Source: UBA5972 sp964567685
GTDB lineage: Bacteria; Pseudomonadota; Alphaproteobacteria; Rhodobacterales; Rhodobacteraceae
Direction: 5' to 3'
NCBI GenBank assembly: GCA_964567685.1
Contig: CAZMNO010000002.1
Coordinates: 102,144 to 166,143 of the forward strand
DNA: 64,000 bases
Below the pieces are notes generated by a model. It did no database searches. It worked only from the letters and a program-made list of their open reading frames with translations, and was not told the origin of the DNA. Both the position numbers and the translations under genes were made by a program. Shown one piece after another: positions 53,419-61,801 of this stretch (its first letter is position 1; each line of letters begins with the position of its first letter).

Positions 53419-55359
53419 TTAGCGTTTTTTCTTTACCCAAACCTCTCCATCGATGAGGTTTTGCAGGTGTTTGGACATGTTTTGCCGTTCTTCGGCCTCG
53501 CCGCCTCCTTCCGGCAGGTCTGTCCGGGCGGTTTTATTGCGTGCATCAGTTGCCTGCCCAACCCGCCAGGTAAGGCCTTCATCGACAAGACCGGCCATGT
53601 CCTGCATGGCTTCATCGACCTCGCTGCGGGCACCCCGTGACGCCTCAAGCTTGGCAAGTTCTTCGGCCAGAGCCATATGCGCCGTGTCGCTGTCAGCGTC
53701 CGGCTGGATTGATTTGAGAAGTTTGAAATGGCGATAGCTCGCAAGCTTTTCAAGGACGTCCTGGCCCAATTCGCTTTCAAGCCGGTTTACCAGATCGGCC
53801 CGGTCGTTTTTACACTCGACTGCATGTTTCAGAACAGCATCCCTAATGGTGGAATAACCGGGGGTGGCAAAATGCAAACGCTCCAGACTGCTTTCAAACC
53901 CGGCGACGATTTCCGGGTGATTGATGCAGCTCATCAGAATGACCGCTTCGCGCAACCTTTCCTCGGTCCGCCAGTCGCCACTGCCCTGCGCCAGCATCGA
54001 GGCTTTCGCCCCGGGTGTTGCCAGTTCGGGGCCGCGTTTTTTCCATGGGGTAAAACCCGACTGGCGCTGGTTTTGCGGCTTGAAAAGTTTCGCTCTGAAA
54101 TCCCTGATCGTTGCCATGTAGTGGTTGCGGATCGAAATGTCGCGGATATTTGCAAGCGCCGTTTTCAGGCTGGCATCTAGCGCGGCGCGGCGCTCTGGGC
54201 TGTCAAAAACCTTGCCGTCGATTTCACGCTGCCACAGGAGATCGACCATCGGTCGCGCGCCCTCAAGCAGTTTGCGCATGGCTGAAGCGCCCTGCGATTT
54301 GATCAGGTCGTCAGGATCTAGCCCCTCGGGCAGCAGGCAGAACCTGAGACTGCGCCCGGGTTCAAGCAGTGGCAGGGCAATGTCGATCAGACGCATTGCA
54401 GCGCGCAGGCCCGCCTGATCGCCATCCAGCGCAATCACCGGTTCCGGATAAAGGCGCCACAAAAGCATCAATTGTTCTGACGTGATTGCCGTGCCAAGGG
54501 GGGCAACCGCGTGGGCAAATCCGGCTTGTGTCAGGGCGATGACATCCATATACCCTTCGGCCACGACAAGCGCACCCGCCTTGCCCGCGGCTTCGCGCGC
54601 CGGGGTGAAATTGTAAAGACTGCGGCCTTTGTCAAACAGCGGAGTTTCCGGTGAGTTCAGATACTTGGCCCGGGCATTCGGGTCCATCGCCCGGCCGCCA
54701 AAGGCAATGGCGCGATTACGGGAATCGCGGATCGGATACATGATACGACCGCGAAACCGGTCAAACGCTTCGCCGCCATCATCGGGATTGATCGCCAGAC
54801 CGGCCTTTACAATCAACTCAGGCGGAACGCCTTTGCCTTTCAGATGCGCACTCAGACCATGGCGCGTGTCAGGGGCAAAACCGATTTCAAACCGCGCGAG
54901 CGTTTCCTCGCTAAGGCCGCGACCGGCAAGATATTCGCGCGCGTTACTGGCCGCTGCGGTGTTCATGTTCAGCCGGTAAAACTGCACGGCCTTTTCCATC
55001 ACCTCGACCAGCCTTGTGCGCTCATCAGCCTTTTCCTGCGCCTGCGGGTCGCGTGCCGGCATGGTCATGCCTGCCTCGCGCGCCAGAATTTCGACGGCAT
55101 CCATGAATCCAACATTTTCGGTTTCACGAATGAAACTCAGCGCGTCGCCCTTGGCGTGACAGCCAAAGCAGTAATAGAACCCCTTGCGGTCATCGAGATG
55201 GAAGGACGCGGTCTTTTCCTGATGAAACGGGCAAGGCGCCCAGTAATCCCCCTTGCCGGGATTGGTCTTCTTGGCATCCCATGTCAGTTTCTTCCCGACC
55301 ACCTGGGCCAGGGAGATTCGGGTGCGCAGTTCGTCAAGAAATCCGGGGGGCAGGCTCAT
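53419..55359 (-). CDS. dnaG: DNA primase DnaG
   Basis: A 646-residue primase. The N-terminal zinc finger is in CPFHQEKTASFHLDDRKGFY with YCFGCHAKGD. The TOPRIM core is GALVVAEGYMDVIALTQAGF and ALDGDQAGLRAA. The C-terminal helicase-binding region follows. It makes RNA primers for replication and lies directly upstream of rpoD, the familiar macromolecular synthesis order dnaG-rpoD. Confidence 0.97.
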   Translation of the reverse strand: MSLPPGFLDELRTRISLAQVVGKKLTWDAKKTNPGKGDYWAPCPFHQEKTASFHLDDRKGFYYCFGCHAKGDALSFIRETENVGFMDAVEILAREAGMTMPARDPQAQEKADERTRLVEVMEKAVQFYRLNMNTAAASNAREYLAGRGLSEETLARFEIGFAPDTRHGLSAHLKGKGVPPELIVKAGLAINPDDGGEAFDRFRGRIMYPIRDSRNRAIAFGGRAMDPNARAKYLNSPETPLFDKGRSLYNFTPAREAAGKAGALVVAEGYMDVIALTQAGFAHAVAPLGTAITSEQLMLLWRLYPEPVIALDGDQAGLRAAMRLIDIALPLLEPGRSLRFCLLPEGLDPDDLIKSQGASAMRKLLEGARPMVDLLWQREIDGKVFDSPERRAALDASLKTALANIRDISIRNHYMATIRDFRAKLFKPQNQRQSGFTPWKKRGPELATPGAKASMLAQGSGDWRTEERLREAVILMSCINHPEIVAGFESSLERLHFATPGYSTIRDAVLKHAVECKNDRADLVNRLESELGQDVLEKLASYRHFKLLKSIQPDADSDTAHMALAEELAKLEASRGARSEVDEAMQDMAGLVDEGLTWRVGQATDARNKTARTDLPEGGGEAEERQNMSKHLQNLIDGEVWVKKKR

Positions 55360-55420
55360 GATGGGTTAATATCGGCTGCGCTGGGGCAATCTGCAAGGCT
55401 TGAGTTTGCGGTGAGTGCCG

Positions 55421-55457
55421 GAGCCTCCGGCGGGGATATTTGTGAAAAAGAGAAGGC
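55421..55457 (-). repeat. Dispersed 3'-end element, copy 3
   Basis: On the minus strand, directly after the DUF6476 stop codon, GCCTTCTCTTTTTC is followed by ACAAATATCCCCGCCGGAGG and CTCC. This is the third copy of the element behind azlD and ribD. It is in the gap before dnaG. Confidence 0.6.
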
Positions 55458-55778
55458 CTATTGGTCTTTGATCTGGAGCGTCTGTCGCAAGCTGCCATCG
55501 TCGCGGTTGAAGATCAGGATCTGGTTTTCTTTTGTCACCACGGCGAACCAGTCGGGGCCCTGGGTGAATGTGCTGGCTTCACTGCCATCGGGCAGGGTAA
55601 TGATTTCTGGCAGGGGAACCGGGTCTTCAACCGTGCGAATAACGTTTGGCACCCGGATGACAATCAGAACGATGATTGTTACAAGTCCGGCAATCATTGA
55701 TGCCGTCAGGATCGTGACCAGTATCCTGAGAAACCTCAGATTTGCCGGTTCGCCTGAATTTTCAGGGGTATTGCCCAT
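55458..55778 (-). CDS. DUF6476-like small membrane protein
   Basis: A 106-residue protein with one transmembrane helix (residues about 20-42, ILVTILTASMIAGLVTIIVL) and a periplasmic beta-rich tail (TLPDGSEASTFTQGPDWFAV, ILIFNRDDGSLRQTLQI). The layout matches a small Rhodobacteraceae family of unknown function (DUF6476 from memory). Its start codon overlaps head-to-head with rluD, sharing the tetranucleotide CATG. Its product is not otherwise recognised. Confidence 0.75.
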   Translation of the reverse strand: MGNTPENSGEPANLRFLRILVTILTASMIAGLVTIIVLIVIRVPNVIRTVEDPVPLPEIITLPDGSEASTFTQGPDWFAVVTKENQILIFNRDDGSLRQTLQIKDQ

Positions 55779-56808
55779 GTCTGATCCTGTATTGCGCCTA
55801 GTTATCGGGGAAGATCCACCGCCCCGGCTTGATAAGGCCTTGGCGGCGATTGTGCCAGAGGCAGCGGCACTCAGCCGCTCGCAGCTTGGCCGGCTGATCG
55901 AAGCCGGTGCGGTGGCGCGGGAAGGCGGCGAGGTGGTGACGGCGCTGAAAACCCGAACGCAGGAAGGCGAGGTCTGGCTGGTCAGCCTGCCCGAAGCGGC
56001 AACACCAAAAGCGCGGCCGGAAAACATTCCGCTTGATGTGGTCTTTGAGGACGATGATCTGATTGTCGTCAACAAACCCGCCGGGATGGTGGTGCATCCG
56101 GCACCGGGCTCGGCCCACAGCACGCTGATCAATGCGCTTTTGTATCATTGTGGCGACAGCCTCTCGGGCATCGGCGGTGAAAAGCGCCCGGGGATCGTAC
56201 ATCGGATCGACAAGGATACCTCGGGCTTGCTGGTGGTGGCCAAATCCGACAAGGCGCATCAGGGGTTGGCTGAGCAATTTGCCGACCACTCGCTGGAACG
56301 CCATTATCGCGCCATTGTCCATGGGGTACCCTCGCGCAGCGATCCGCGCCTTGCCGGGGTGGCAGGCCTAGCGTTTGAGCCGGGTAATGTGACCAGGATT
56401 TCCGGCAATATTGCCCGTCATCGCAATGACCGAAAGAAGATGGCGGTGGTGAAAAACGCCGGGCGTCATGCGATTACCCGGTTGAAGGTTCTGGAAGATT
56501 TTGGCGGGGTCGCGGCACTGCTGGATTGCTGGCTGGAAACCGGGCGCACACATCAGATCAGGGTGCATCTGAGCCATGCGGGCCACGCTCTCCTGGGGGA
56601 TCAGACCTATGGTGGCAGGCGCAGAATGACCGCGAAAAACCTTTCAGAACAGGACTATAGTGTTGTAACGGCTTTCAACCGGCAAGCACTTCATGCCGCA
56701 GTTCTGGGATTTATTCATCCGTTCAGCGGTGCCTTTCTGAGATTTGAAGCAGAGATGCCGCGGGATATGCAAAAGCTTGTTGATGTATTGCGCCAGATCA
56801 AGGCTTGA
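55777..56808 (+). CDS. rluD: RluD-type 23S rRNA pseudouridine synthase
   Basis: A 343-residue enzyme with an N-terminal S4 domain (RLDKALAAIVPEAAALSRSQ) and the catalytic motif RPGIVHRIDKDTSGLLVVAK. The family makes pseudouridines 1911, 1915 and 1917 in helix 69 of 23S rRNA. The ATG at 55777 is chosen because it gives a normal RluD start; longer in-frame reading runs through DUF6476 antisense DNA. It is upstream of rpoH, a common arrangement. Confidence 0.94.
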   Translation: MSDPVLRLVIGEDPPPRLDKALAAIVPEAAALSRSQLGRLIEAGAVAREGGEVVTALKTRTQEGEVWLVSLPEAATPKARPENIPLDVVFEDDDLIVVNKPAGMVVHPAPGSAHSTLINALLYHCGDSLSGIGGEKRPGIVHRIDKDTSGLLVVAKSDKAHQGLAEQFADHSLERHYRAIVHGVPSRSDPRLAGVAGLAFEPGNVTRISGNIARHRNDRKKMAVVKNAGRHAITRLKVLEDFGGVAALLDCWLETGRTHQIRVHLSHAGHALLGDQTYGGRRRMTAKNLSEQDYSVVTAFNRQALHAAVLGFIHPFSGAFLRFEAEMPRDMQKLVDVLRQIKA

Positions 56809-56872
56809 AATTAACTTTTGCGATACCTATCTCTCGTATGTAACGACCATTAACATCAGGTAGGGACACTAG

Positions 56873-57769
56873 ATGAGCTATGCCAACCTTCCGGCCCCAT
56901 CGCCGGAACAGGGTTTGAACCGCTACATGCAGGAAATCCGCAAGTTTCCGATGCTGGAACCGGAAGAGGAATTCATGCTGGCCAAACGCTGGGTGGATCA
57001 CGAGGATTCAGGTGCCGCGCATAAGATGGTGACTTCGCATCTGAGGCTGGCGGCCAAGATCGCCATGGGCTATCGCGGCTACGGGTTGCCCACGGCCGAG
57101 GTCGTGTCTGAGGCCAATGTCGGGCTGATGCAGGCTGTCAAAAGGTTTGATCCTGACAAGGGGTTCCGTTTGTCGACCTATGCTATGTGGTGGATCCGCG
57201 CTTCGATCCAGGAATACATCCTGCGCTCGTGGAGTCTGGTGAAGATGGGCACGACATCGGCGCAGAAAAAACTGTTTTTCAACCTGCGCAAGGCCAAGAA
57301 CCGGATCGGCGCCCTGGAAGAGGGTGATCTGCGACCGGAAAATGTCGAACGCATCGCCAGTGATTTGAATGTCACCGAGAGCGAGGTCATTTCGATGAAC
57401 CGGCGCATGTCGGGTGGCGATGCCTCGCTTAACGCACAAATCGGCGTCGAGGGTGAGGGCTCTTCGGAATGGCAGGACTGGCTTGAGGACGAGGATGCCG
57501 ATCAGGCCGGCGACTACGCCGAAAAGGACGAACTTGAGAATCGGCGCGAATTGCTGGTCGAGGCGATGGCCGATCTCAATGAGCGGGAAAAGGACATCCT
57601 GATGAAGCGCAAACTGGAAGACAATCCGGTGACGCTGGAGGAATTGTCGGGCATTTATGACGTCAGCCGCGAACGAATTCGCCAGATCGAGGTGCGGGCG
57701 TTTGAAAAGCTGCAAACGAAAATGCGCGCCCTGGCGGTTGAAAAAGGCATGATGCCGAGCGCTGTGTGA
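56873..57769 (+). CDS. rpoH: Heat-shock sigma factor RpoH (sigma-32)
   Basis: A 298-residue sigma factor with the RpoH start NRYMQEIRKFPMLEPEEEFM and the region 2 stretch FRLSTYAMWWIRASIQEYIL. The RpoH box has SLVKMGTTSAQKKLFFNLRK, and region 4 ends with SGIYDVSRERIRQIEVRAFE. It directs chaperone and protease transcription, and in Rhodobacterales also contributes to oxidative stress responses. It is followed by a DUF4389 gene. Confidence 0.97.
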   Translation: MSYANLPAPSPEQGLNRYMQEIRKFPMLEPEEEFMLAKRWVDHEDSGAAHKMVTSHLRLAAKIAMGYRGYGLPTAEVVSEANVGLMQAVKRFDPDKGFRLSTYAMWWIRASIQEYILRSWSLVKMGTTSAQKKLFFNLRKAKNRIGALEEGDLRPENVERIASDLNVTESEVISMNRRMSGGDASLNAQIGVEGEGSSEWQDWLEDEDADQAGDYAEKDELENRRELLVEAMADLNEREKDILMKRKLEDNPVTLEELSGIYDVSRERIRQIEVRAFEKLQTKMRALAVEKGMMPSAV

Positions 57770-57825
57770 GGAATAAAAGCGGATGCGCGGTAAACCCGGC
57801 GCGTCTGCAGAACGGAGGAAAGCGA

Positions 57826-58104
57826 ATGTCACATCACGATGAACCGATTAAAACCTATGAACCCGCCGGAAACATCTGGCTGCGCGGGTTATTCATGGTC
57901 ATTTTCGCCGTCTTTTTCGGGCTGGCGGAAACCGTGCTCTTTATTCTGGCGCTGGTCCAGTTCCTGTGGATGTTGTTTGCCAAGGAAAGAAACGAAGGCA
58001 TTGCCGATTTCGGCGCGAGTGTTGGTAAATGGCTGGGCCATGTCGCCGAGTTTCAGACCGGTGCGACGGATGAAAAACCGTTTCCCTGGGGGAAATGGGA
58101 GTAA
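57826..58104 (+). CDS. DUF4389 membrane protein
   Basis: A 92-residue protein with one broad hydrophobic region (LRGLFMVIFAVFFGLAETVL, ILALVQFLWMLF) and the family-like ending NEGIADFGASVGKWLGHVAE. A GGAGG at 57814-57818 is placed well for the ATG at 57826. The function is unknown. Confidence 0.85.
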   Translation: MSHHDEPIKTYEPAGNIWLRGLFMVIFAVFFGLAETVLFILALVQFLWMLFAKERNEGIADFGASVGKWLGHVAEFQTGATDEKPFPWGKWE

Positions 58105-58191
58105 TTCGAGCGACGGACTACCGTCTGACCACCCGCTTGCGGGGATCGCCGGAATGAGTATTTCTGAAACAATGATGCAGCGGGTGCGCGC

Positions 58192-59367
58192 CTAATCGGG
58201 CAGGGCATTCCTCAGAAATGCAACCATGTTACCGCCCATGACTTTGGCGATATCTTCCTCGCTCACACCTTCTTTAAGCAGTGCATCGGTCAGAGCCGCC
58301 AGTTCTGATGTGTCAAAACTGGTGGTGATGGTTCCGTCGTAATCCGAGCCAAGGGCCACGTGATCCGCCCCAAGGAGAGCAATCGCCGCCTGAATGGCTT
58401 TGGCCACGCCTTTCGGGCTGGCGTCACAGGTCACTTCTTCCCAATAGCCGATGGCAATCAGCCCGCCATTGGCGGCGATCGCCTGCATCAGATCATCGGG
58501 GAAGTTGCGCTTGGTCTGGCAGTGGCCGTGAATGCCTGTATGGCTGACCACAACGGGAACATTCACCATTTCAAGAACATCCCAGGCAACGGCGGGGCTG
58601 GAATGGGCGAGGTCGATGATCATTTTTCGCGTGACCATTTCTTCAACCACACTGATTCCGAACTCGGTCAGACCGGCATTTGACTGACCGTGCAAGGAGC
58701 CGCCCAGCGCGTTGTCAAAGAAATGCTGAAGCCCCATCAGGCGGAACCCGGCATCAAAGAGGCGGGCGAGATTGGCCTGATCCTTGTCGAGCGCATGCCC
58801 GCCCTCAGCCCCGATCAGGGCGCCGATCAGGCGGCTGCCGGATTGCCTTGCTGCCAGCACTGCCTCAAGATCGCTTCTGCTGCGGATGATGCGCAGCTGA
58901 TCGGGCGCGCGTGCGGCGAATTCATGCAGGCGCTGGGACTGATATCGGGCGCGTTCGGTCAGGCTATTCCAGGTCCGGCGCGGCCAGAGCTGACCCATCG
59001 CCAAGAGGGTAATCTGGTCGCGGGCATCCGCGGCGTTTTCATCGTAATTGAGGCCGGCAGGGCTTTTGGTGACGGTGGTGAACATCTGCAGCGCAACATT
59101 GCCTTCGGCCAGACGCGGAATATCGACATGCCCGTAATCGGCGCGTTTCAGCAGGTCGCGGTTCCACAAAAGGCTGTCGGCGTGCCAGTCACCGATGATC
59201 AGGGAACGGTGGAGTTCCCTTGCGGCGTCTGAAACGGGGTAGGGGTCGTGATCTGTTACGACATTCATGCCTTTTTCGACTAAGGCCGGGGCGAAGATCA
59301 GGAAAACGGCCAGCCCGGCAAACGCAAGAAGGACAAGACCGCCCAAAAGGCGTTTGAGTTTACGCAT
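58192..59367 (-). CDS. Membrane dipeptidase, peptidase family M19
   Basis: A 391-residue protein with an N-terminal membrane anchor (RLLGGLVLLAFAGLAVFLIF). The M19 zinc ligands are visible in IGDWHADSLL (HxD), IGAEGGHAL (Glu) and IDLAHSSP and VSHTGIHG (His). It hydrolyses dipeptides, including some with D-residues. I take the ATG at 59367. The upstream 90 nt reach to the tail copy of pepF. Confidence 0.9.
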   Translation of the reverse strand: MRKLKRLLGGLVLLAFAGLAVFLIFAPALVEKGMNVVTDHDPYPVSDAARELHRSLIIGDWHADSLLWNRDLLKRADYGHVDIPRLAEGNVALQMFTTVTKSPAGLNYDENAADARDQITLLAMGQLWPRRTWNSLTERARYQSQRLHEFAARAPDQLRIIRSRSDLEAVLAARQSGSRLIGALIGAEGGHALDKDQANLARLFDAGFRLMGLQHFFDNALGGSLHGQSNAGLTEFGISVVEEMVTRKMIIDLAHSSPAVAWDVLEMVNVPVVVSHTGIHGHCQTKRNFPDDLMQAIAANGGLIAIGYWEEVTCDASPKGVAKAIQAAIALLGADHVALGSDYDGTITTSFDTSELAALTDALLKEGVSEEDIAKVMGGNMVAFLRNALPD

Positions 59368-59455
59368 GATCGCCTCCTCCGATCGGGGTTGCATGCAGTC
59401 AAGCACGCAGGCCGCGGAATGGGAACCCTTTTCGGGGTGACGGGGTGGCAGGCTG

Positions 59456-59599
59456 CTACCCCTCCATCGCCTCCAGCTCGTCGATCATGCCGGAGATCAT
59501 GCTGAGGCCCTTGTCCCAGAATTTCGGGTCGGACGCGTCAAGGCCAAAGGGGGCCAGCAGGGCTTTGTGGTGTTTGGAGCCGCCTGCTTTCAGCCTGTC
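59456..59599 (-). pseudogene. Duplicated pepF 3' end (tail copy 3)
   Basis: On the minus strand this encodes LKAGGSKHHKALLAPFGLDA, then SDPKFWDKGL and so on to EAMEG and a TAG stop, identical in protein to the end of pepF. By hand count 5 of 139 bases differ from pepF over 59456-59594, with no indels. It has no start codon in frame and begins exactly at the end of the cargo gene at 59598-60482. It is probably the oldest, originally native, tail. Confidence 0.9.
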
Positions 59600-60482
59600 A
59601 GAACGGTTCAAGGTCACGCGCGAGATCTGCAAGAACCGGGTGGTCGGGCAGCCATATCCCCGGCTCGACCTCTTTGATCACAGGCCACTTACTTTCGGCG
59701 AGGTAACCACCGGTCTTCTGATTGAATTCAGCCGCCCTGAAGAAAGGGCGTGGCGTTCCAAAAAAACCACCGCGCGCGAAGACACGCCGCAGGTAGGTTG
59801 TGAACGGCATGGCGATGCCTTCGGCAAATACCATTGGATCTGCCCGATAGCTCGGCAACCGGATGGAAGGATTCCATGCCCCCGATATATCAGCTTTATG
59901 TTCAAAGCTTGCTGCAATTTCTGCATTCAACGCAAGCCCACCGTCAGGAAGAGGTGATAAATTGGCCTCATCCTCAAAAACACAGTAGGCCAAGTATTCG
60001 AAGTTCACTTGCAACGGGTCCCAATCGCCTAAGCGGGAAACCACTGGATCGGTGGCAGGAATGGTCTGCGTGCCAGGGAAGCGTTGGCACAGGTCAACAT
60101 TTCCTACGATCTCAGAAAACACCATAAGTGCCAATGGAAACGGCCCGGTTCCGGTCTGTTCGAGGTCAGCAAACCGATTGATCGTTGCCGCTTGTGCTTT
60201 TTCAGCAAACTCAAGCGCAGGAGATCGTGGCGGGCTGGTATTTCCGTAGCGCCCAACCTCGCATTCAAAGAGGTAGCCAAGATCACTGAGACGATTGACC
60301 AGCGTATCTACATTCCGGGCCACTCGTTCGAACGTCTTACGCATTACGTCCTCGACATCGTCCAATGTTGGGCGGTGATATCCTAACTCGTGCTGTTCCC
60401 TGATCGGTAGGATGTCGAAGTCAAGCTCGCGCCAGACTTCGGTATGTTCGCCAGCAGCGTATCTGGCGGCGAGTGAAACCAT
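59598..60482 (-). CDS. Unrecognised cargo protein A between pepF tails
   Basis: A 294-residue soluble protein, starting MVSLAARYAAGEHTEVWREL. Notable stretches are PLALMVFSEIVGNVDLCQRF, EYLAYCVFEDEANLSPLPDG and MPFTTYLRRVFARGGFFGTP. I recognise no domain, signal peptide or membrane segment. Its ATG overlaps the stop codon of pepF tail copy 2 (TAATG). Its own stop codon abuts tail copy 3, so the gene is framed almost exactly by the two tails. Base composition looks less GC-rich than the neighbouring genes. A defence, immunity or stress role is possible, but nothing in the sequence shows it. Confidence 0.7.
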   Translation of the reverse strand: MVSLAARYAAGEHTEVWRELDFDILPIREQHELGYHRPTLDDVEDVMRKTFERVARNVDTLVNRLSDLGYLFECEVGRYGNTSPPRSPALEFAEKAQAATINRFADLEQTGTGPFPLALMVFSEIVGNVDLCQRFPGTQTIPATDPVVSRLGDWDPLQVNFEYLAYCVFEDEANLSPLPDGGLALNAEIAASFEHKADISGAWNPSIRLPSYRADPMVFAEGIAMPFTTYLRRVFARGGFFGTPRPFFRAAEFNQKTGGYLAESKWPVIKEVEPGIWLPDHPVLADLARDLEPF

Positions 60483-60622
60483 TACCCCTCCATCGCCTCC
60501 AGCTCGTCGATCATGCCGGAGATCATGCTGAGGCCCTTGGCCCAGAATTTCGGGTCGCTGGCATCAAGGCCAAAGGGGGCCAGCAGGGCTTTGTGGTGCT
60601 TGGAGCCACCGGCTTTCAGCAT
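60482..60622 (-). pseudogene. Duplicated pepF 3' end (tail copy 2)
   Basis: On the minus strand it begins ATG-CTG-AAA and encodes 46 residues, MLKAGGSKHHKALLAPFGLD to the EAMEG stop, matching the pepF end except Asp to Ala in FWDKG. By hand count 8 of 139 bases differ from pepF and 9 from tail copy 3. One difference is a serine codon switch between TCC and AGC, which needs two base changes and suggests a diverged donor. As a mini-frame it could be translated and couple to the following TAATG start. Confidence 0.88.
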
Positions 60623-60694
60623 TCTCAGGATCATGTTCCCCGCTCCGCTTTTCCCTTCATTATTCTTAACCCGTCCAACCGCGGTTATGAGGCC

Positions 60695-60841
60695 TCATGT
60701 GTTATGCGTGGCCTTGGCAAACTTCTTCTGGCGGCAAAGCCTGGTGATGTGCGTTTTCGGCTTGGACTCGGACGAACACCGACCACCGGAGACTGCATAT
60801 TTCGAACGCTGGTCGGTGAGGATGTTTTCGAAGGTATTCAT
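60695..60841 (-). CDS. Possible 48-residue reading frame in the gap after cargo B
   Basis: A short frame starting MNTFENILTDQRSKYAVSGG and ending KKFAKATHNT, in the 235-nt gap between cargo B and tail copy 2. It has no clear ribosome binding site. The TTGACA on the minus strand at 60846-60851 could instead be a promoter element for cargo A. I list it because the gap otherwise holds nothing identifiable. Confidence 0.25.
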   Translation of the reverse strand: MNTFENILTDQRSKYAVSGGRCSSESKPKTHITRLCRQKKFAKATHNT

Positions 60842-60857
60842 GTTGTCAACGCGTTTG

Positions 60858-61793
60858 CTAGACCCAAGGTTCTAGGATGTACAGGTAGTGGTCAAGAGCG
60901 CTGACGGGAAGACCCTTGTACCTGCGTGCCCAAGGAGAGTCCGGCATCGCCTTCTCTGCTTTTAGGCAAGTTATCGCGGCAGACGCTATGTCGGTGGGAC
61001 AGAACGCAGAAAACTTCAGGTGGGCAATCACGAGGGCTATGTGCGCCCGTACTGCGTTCTTTCGCTCTGACAATCCAGCCTCAGGGGCCCATTCCGGTAA
61101 GCCCGTCGAGCGATACGCATCCTCGGCATCCAAGAGGCCGAAGCGTTCCCACTGGCTGATGATTGCAGCGCCGACTGCATTGCCATGCGGTGCGCGTTCG
61201 TCACTTTCATCCCAATACCACGGGTCAGGAAGGTGGTAGGCAGCGCCGGGATGATATCTCGTCCAGTCAATCGTCATCGACCTATCCAGCTCGGCTTTGC
61301 GAAGACGCGTGCGCTTTTTTCTGCCATGCTTCTCGACGACTGCCTGCAACTTCTGGTCACTGTCGAAACTGACTTGCAGGGTTGAGGCAACCCAGTCCAG
61401 GCAGGCCGCAACATCGAATGCGTCCGATGGCTTCAGGCGTTGCGCGAAAGCCCACGACATTGCGTCATGAAGTTCTTCGGCTCCACGCCGGAACGTGCTG
61501 CGGGTGAGATTTGTAAGATAAAGTTGATCGACCTCGTCGGCGCTGTGTCGTGTGCCGGGCCATGTGACTGCGAGTTTTTTGCGTTTGCGCAGAAACCGGC
61601 AGGTTGGACGGTCCGGCATCTCAAAGCCGGTCCACGGCTTGGGCGCATTCTCGCCTTCGTTGCAGATGCTGACTTCGATGACGTCGAGTGCGCAGCCAAA
61701 ATTAACCGGATCGGCACCGAGGTAGTCGGTGACAAAGCTCGCTGGGCCTCCGCCATAGCCTCTTGGGTGGTTGTGACTGGCGAGCAGTTCCAT
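60858..61793 (-). CDS. Unrecognised cargo protein B downstream of pepF
   Basis: A 311-residue soluble protein starting MELLASHNHPRGYGGGPASF. A central block, RYHPGAAYHLPDPWYWDESD followed by ERAPHGNAVGAAIISQWERF, vaguely resembles the HPxA...DPFYWD..DE.APFG motif of YfeS-like proteins. That is from memory and not secure. The start codon lies 8 nt after the pepF stop codon, so co-transcription with pepF is likely. It shows no similarity that I can see to cargo protein A. Confidence 0.7.
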   Translation of the reverse strand: MELLASHNHPRGYGGGPASFVTDYLGADPVNFGCALDVIEVSICNEGENAPKPWTGFEMPDRPTCRFLRKRKKLAVTWPGTRHSADEVDQLYLTNLTRSTFRRGAEELHDAMSWAFAQRLKPSDAFDVAACLDWVASTLQVSFDSDQKLQAVVEKHGRKKRTRLRKAELDRSMTIDWTRYHPGAAYHLPDPWYWDESDERAPHGNAVGAAIISQWERFGLLDAEDAYRSTGLPEWAPEAGLSERKNAVRAHIALVIAHLKFSAFCPTDIASAAITCLKAEKAMPDSPWARRYKGLPVSALDHYLYILEPWV

Positions 61794-61801
61794 CTTCAGA
61801 G

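Noticed and set aside
60473..60904. Plus-strand open frame across tail copy 2 and the following gap
   Set aside because: Its first third is antisense to the pepF tail, and similar antisense frames arise over the other tails. It is best explained as a shadow.
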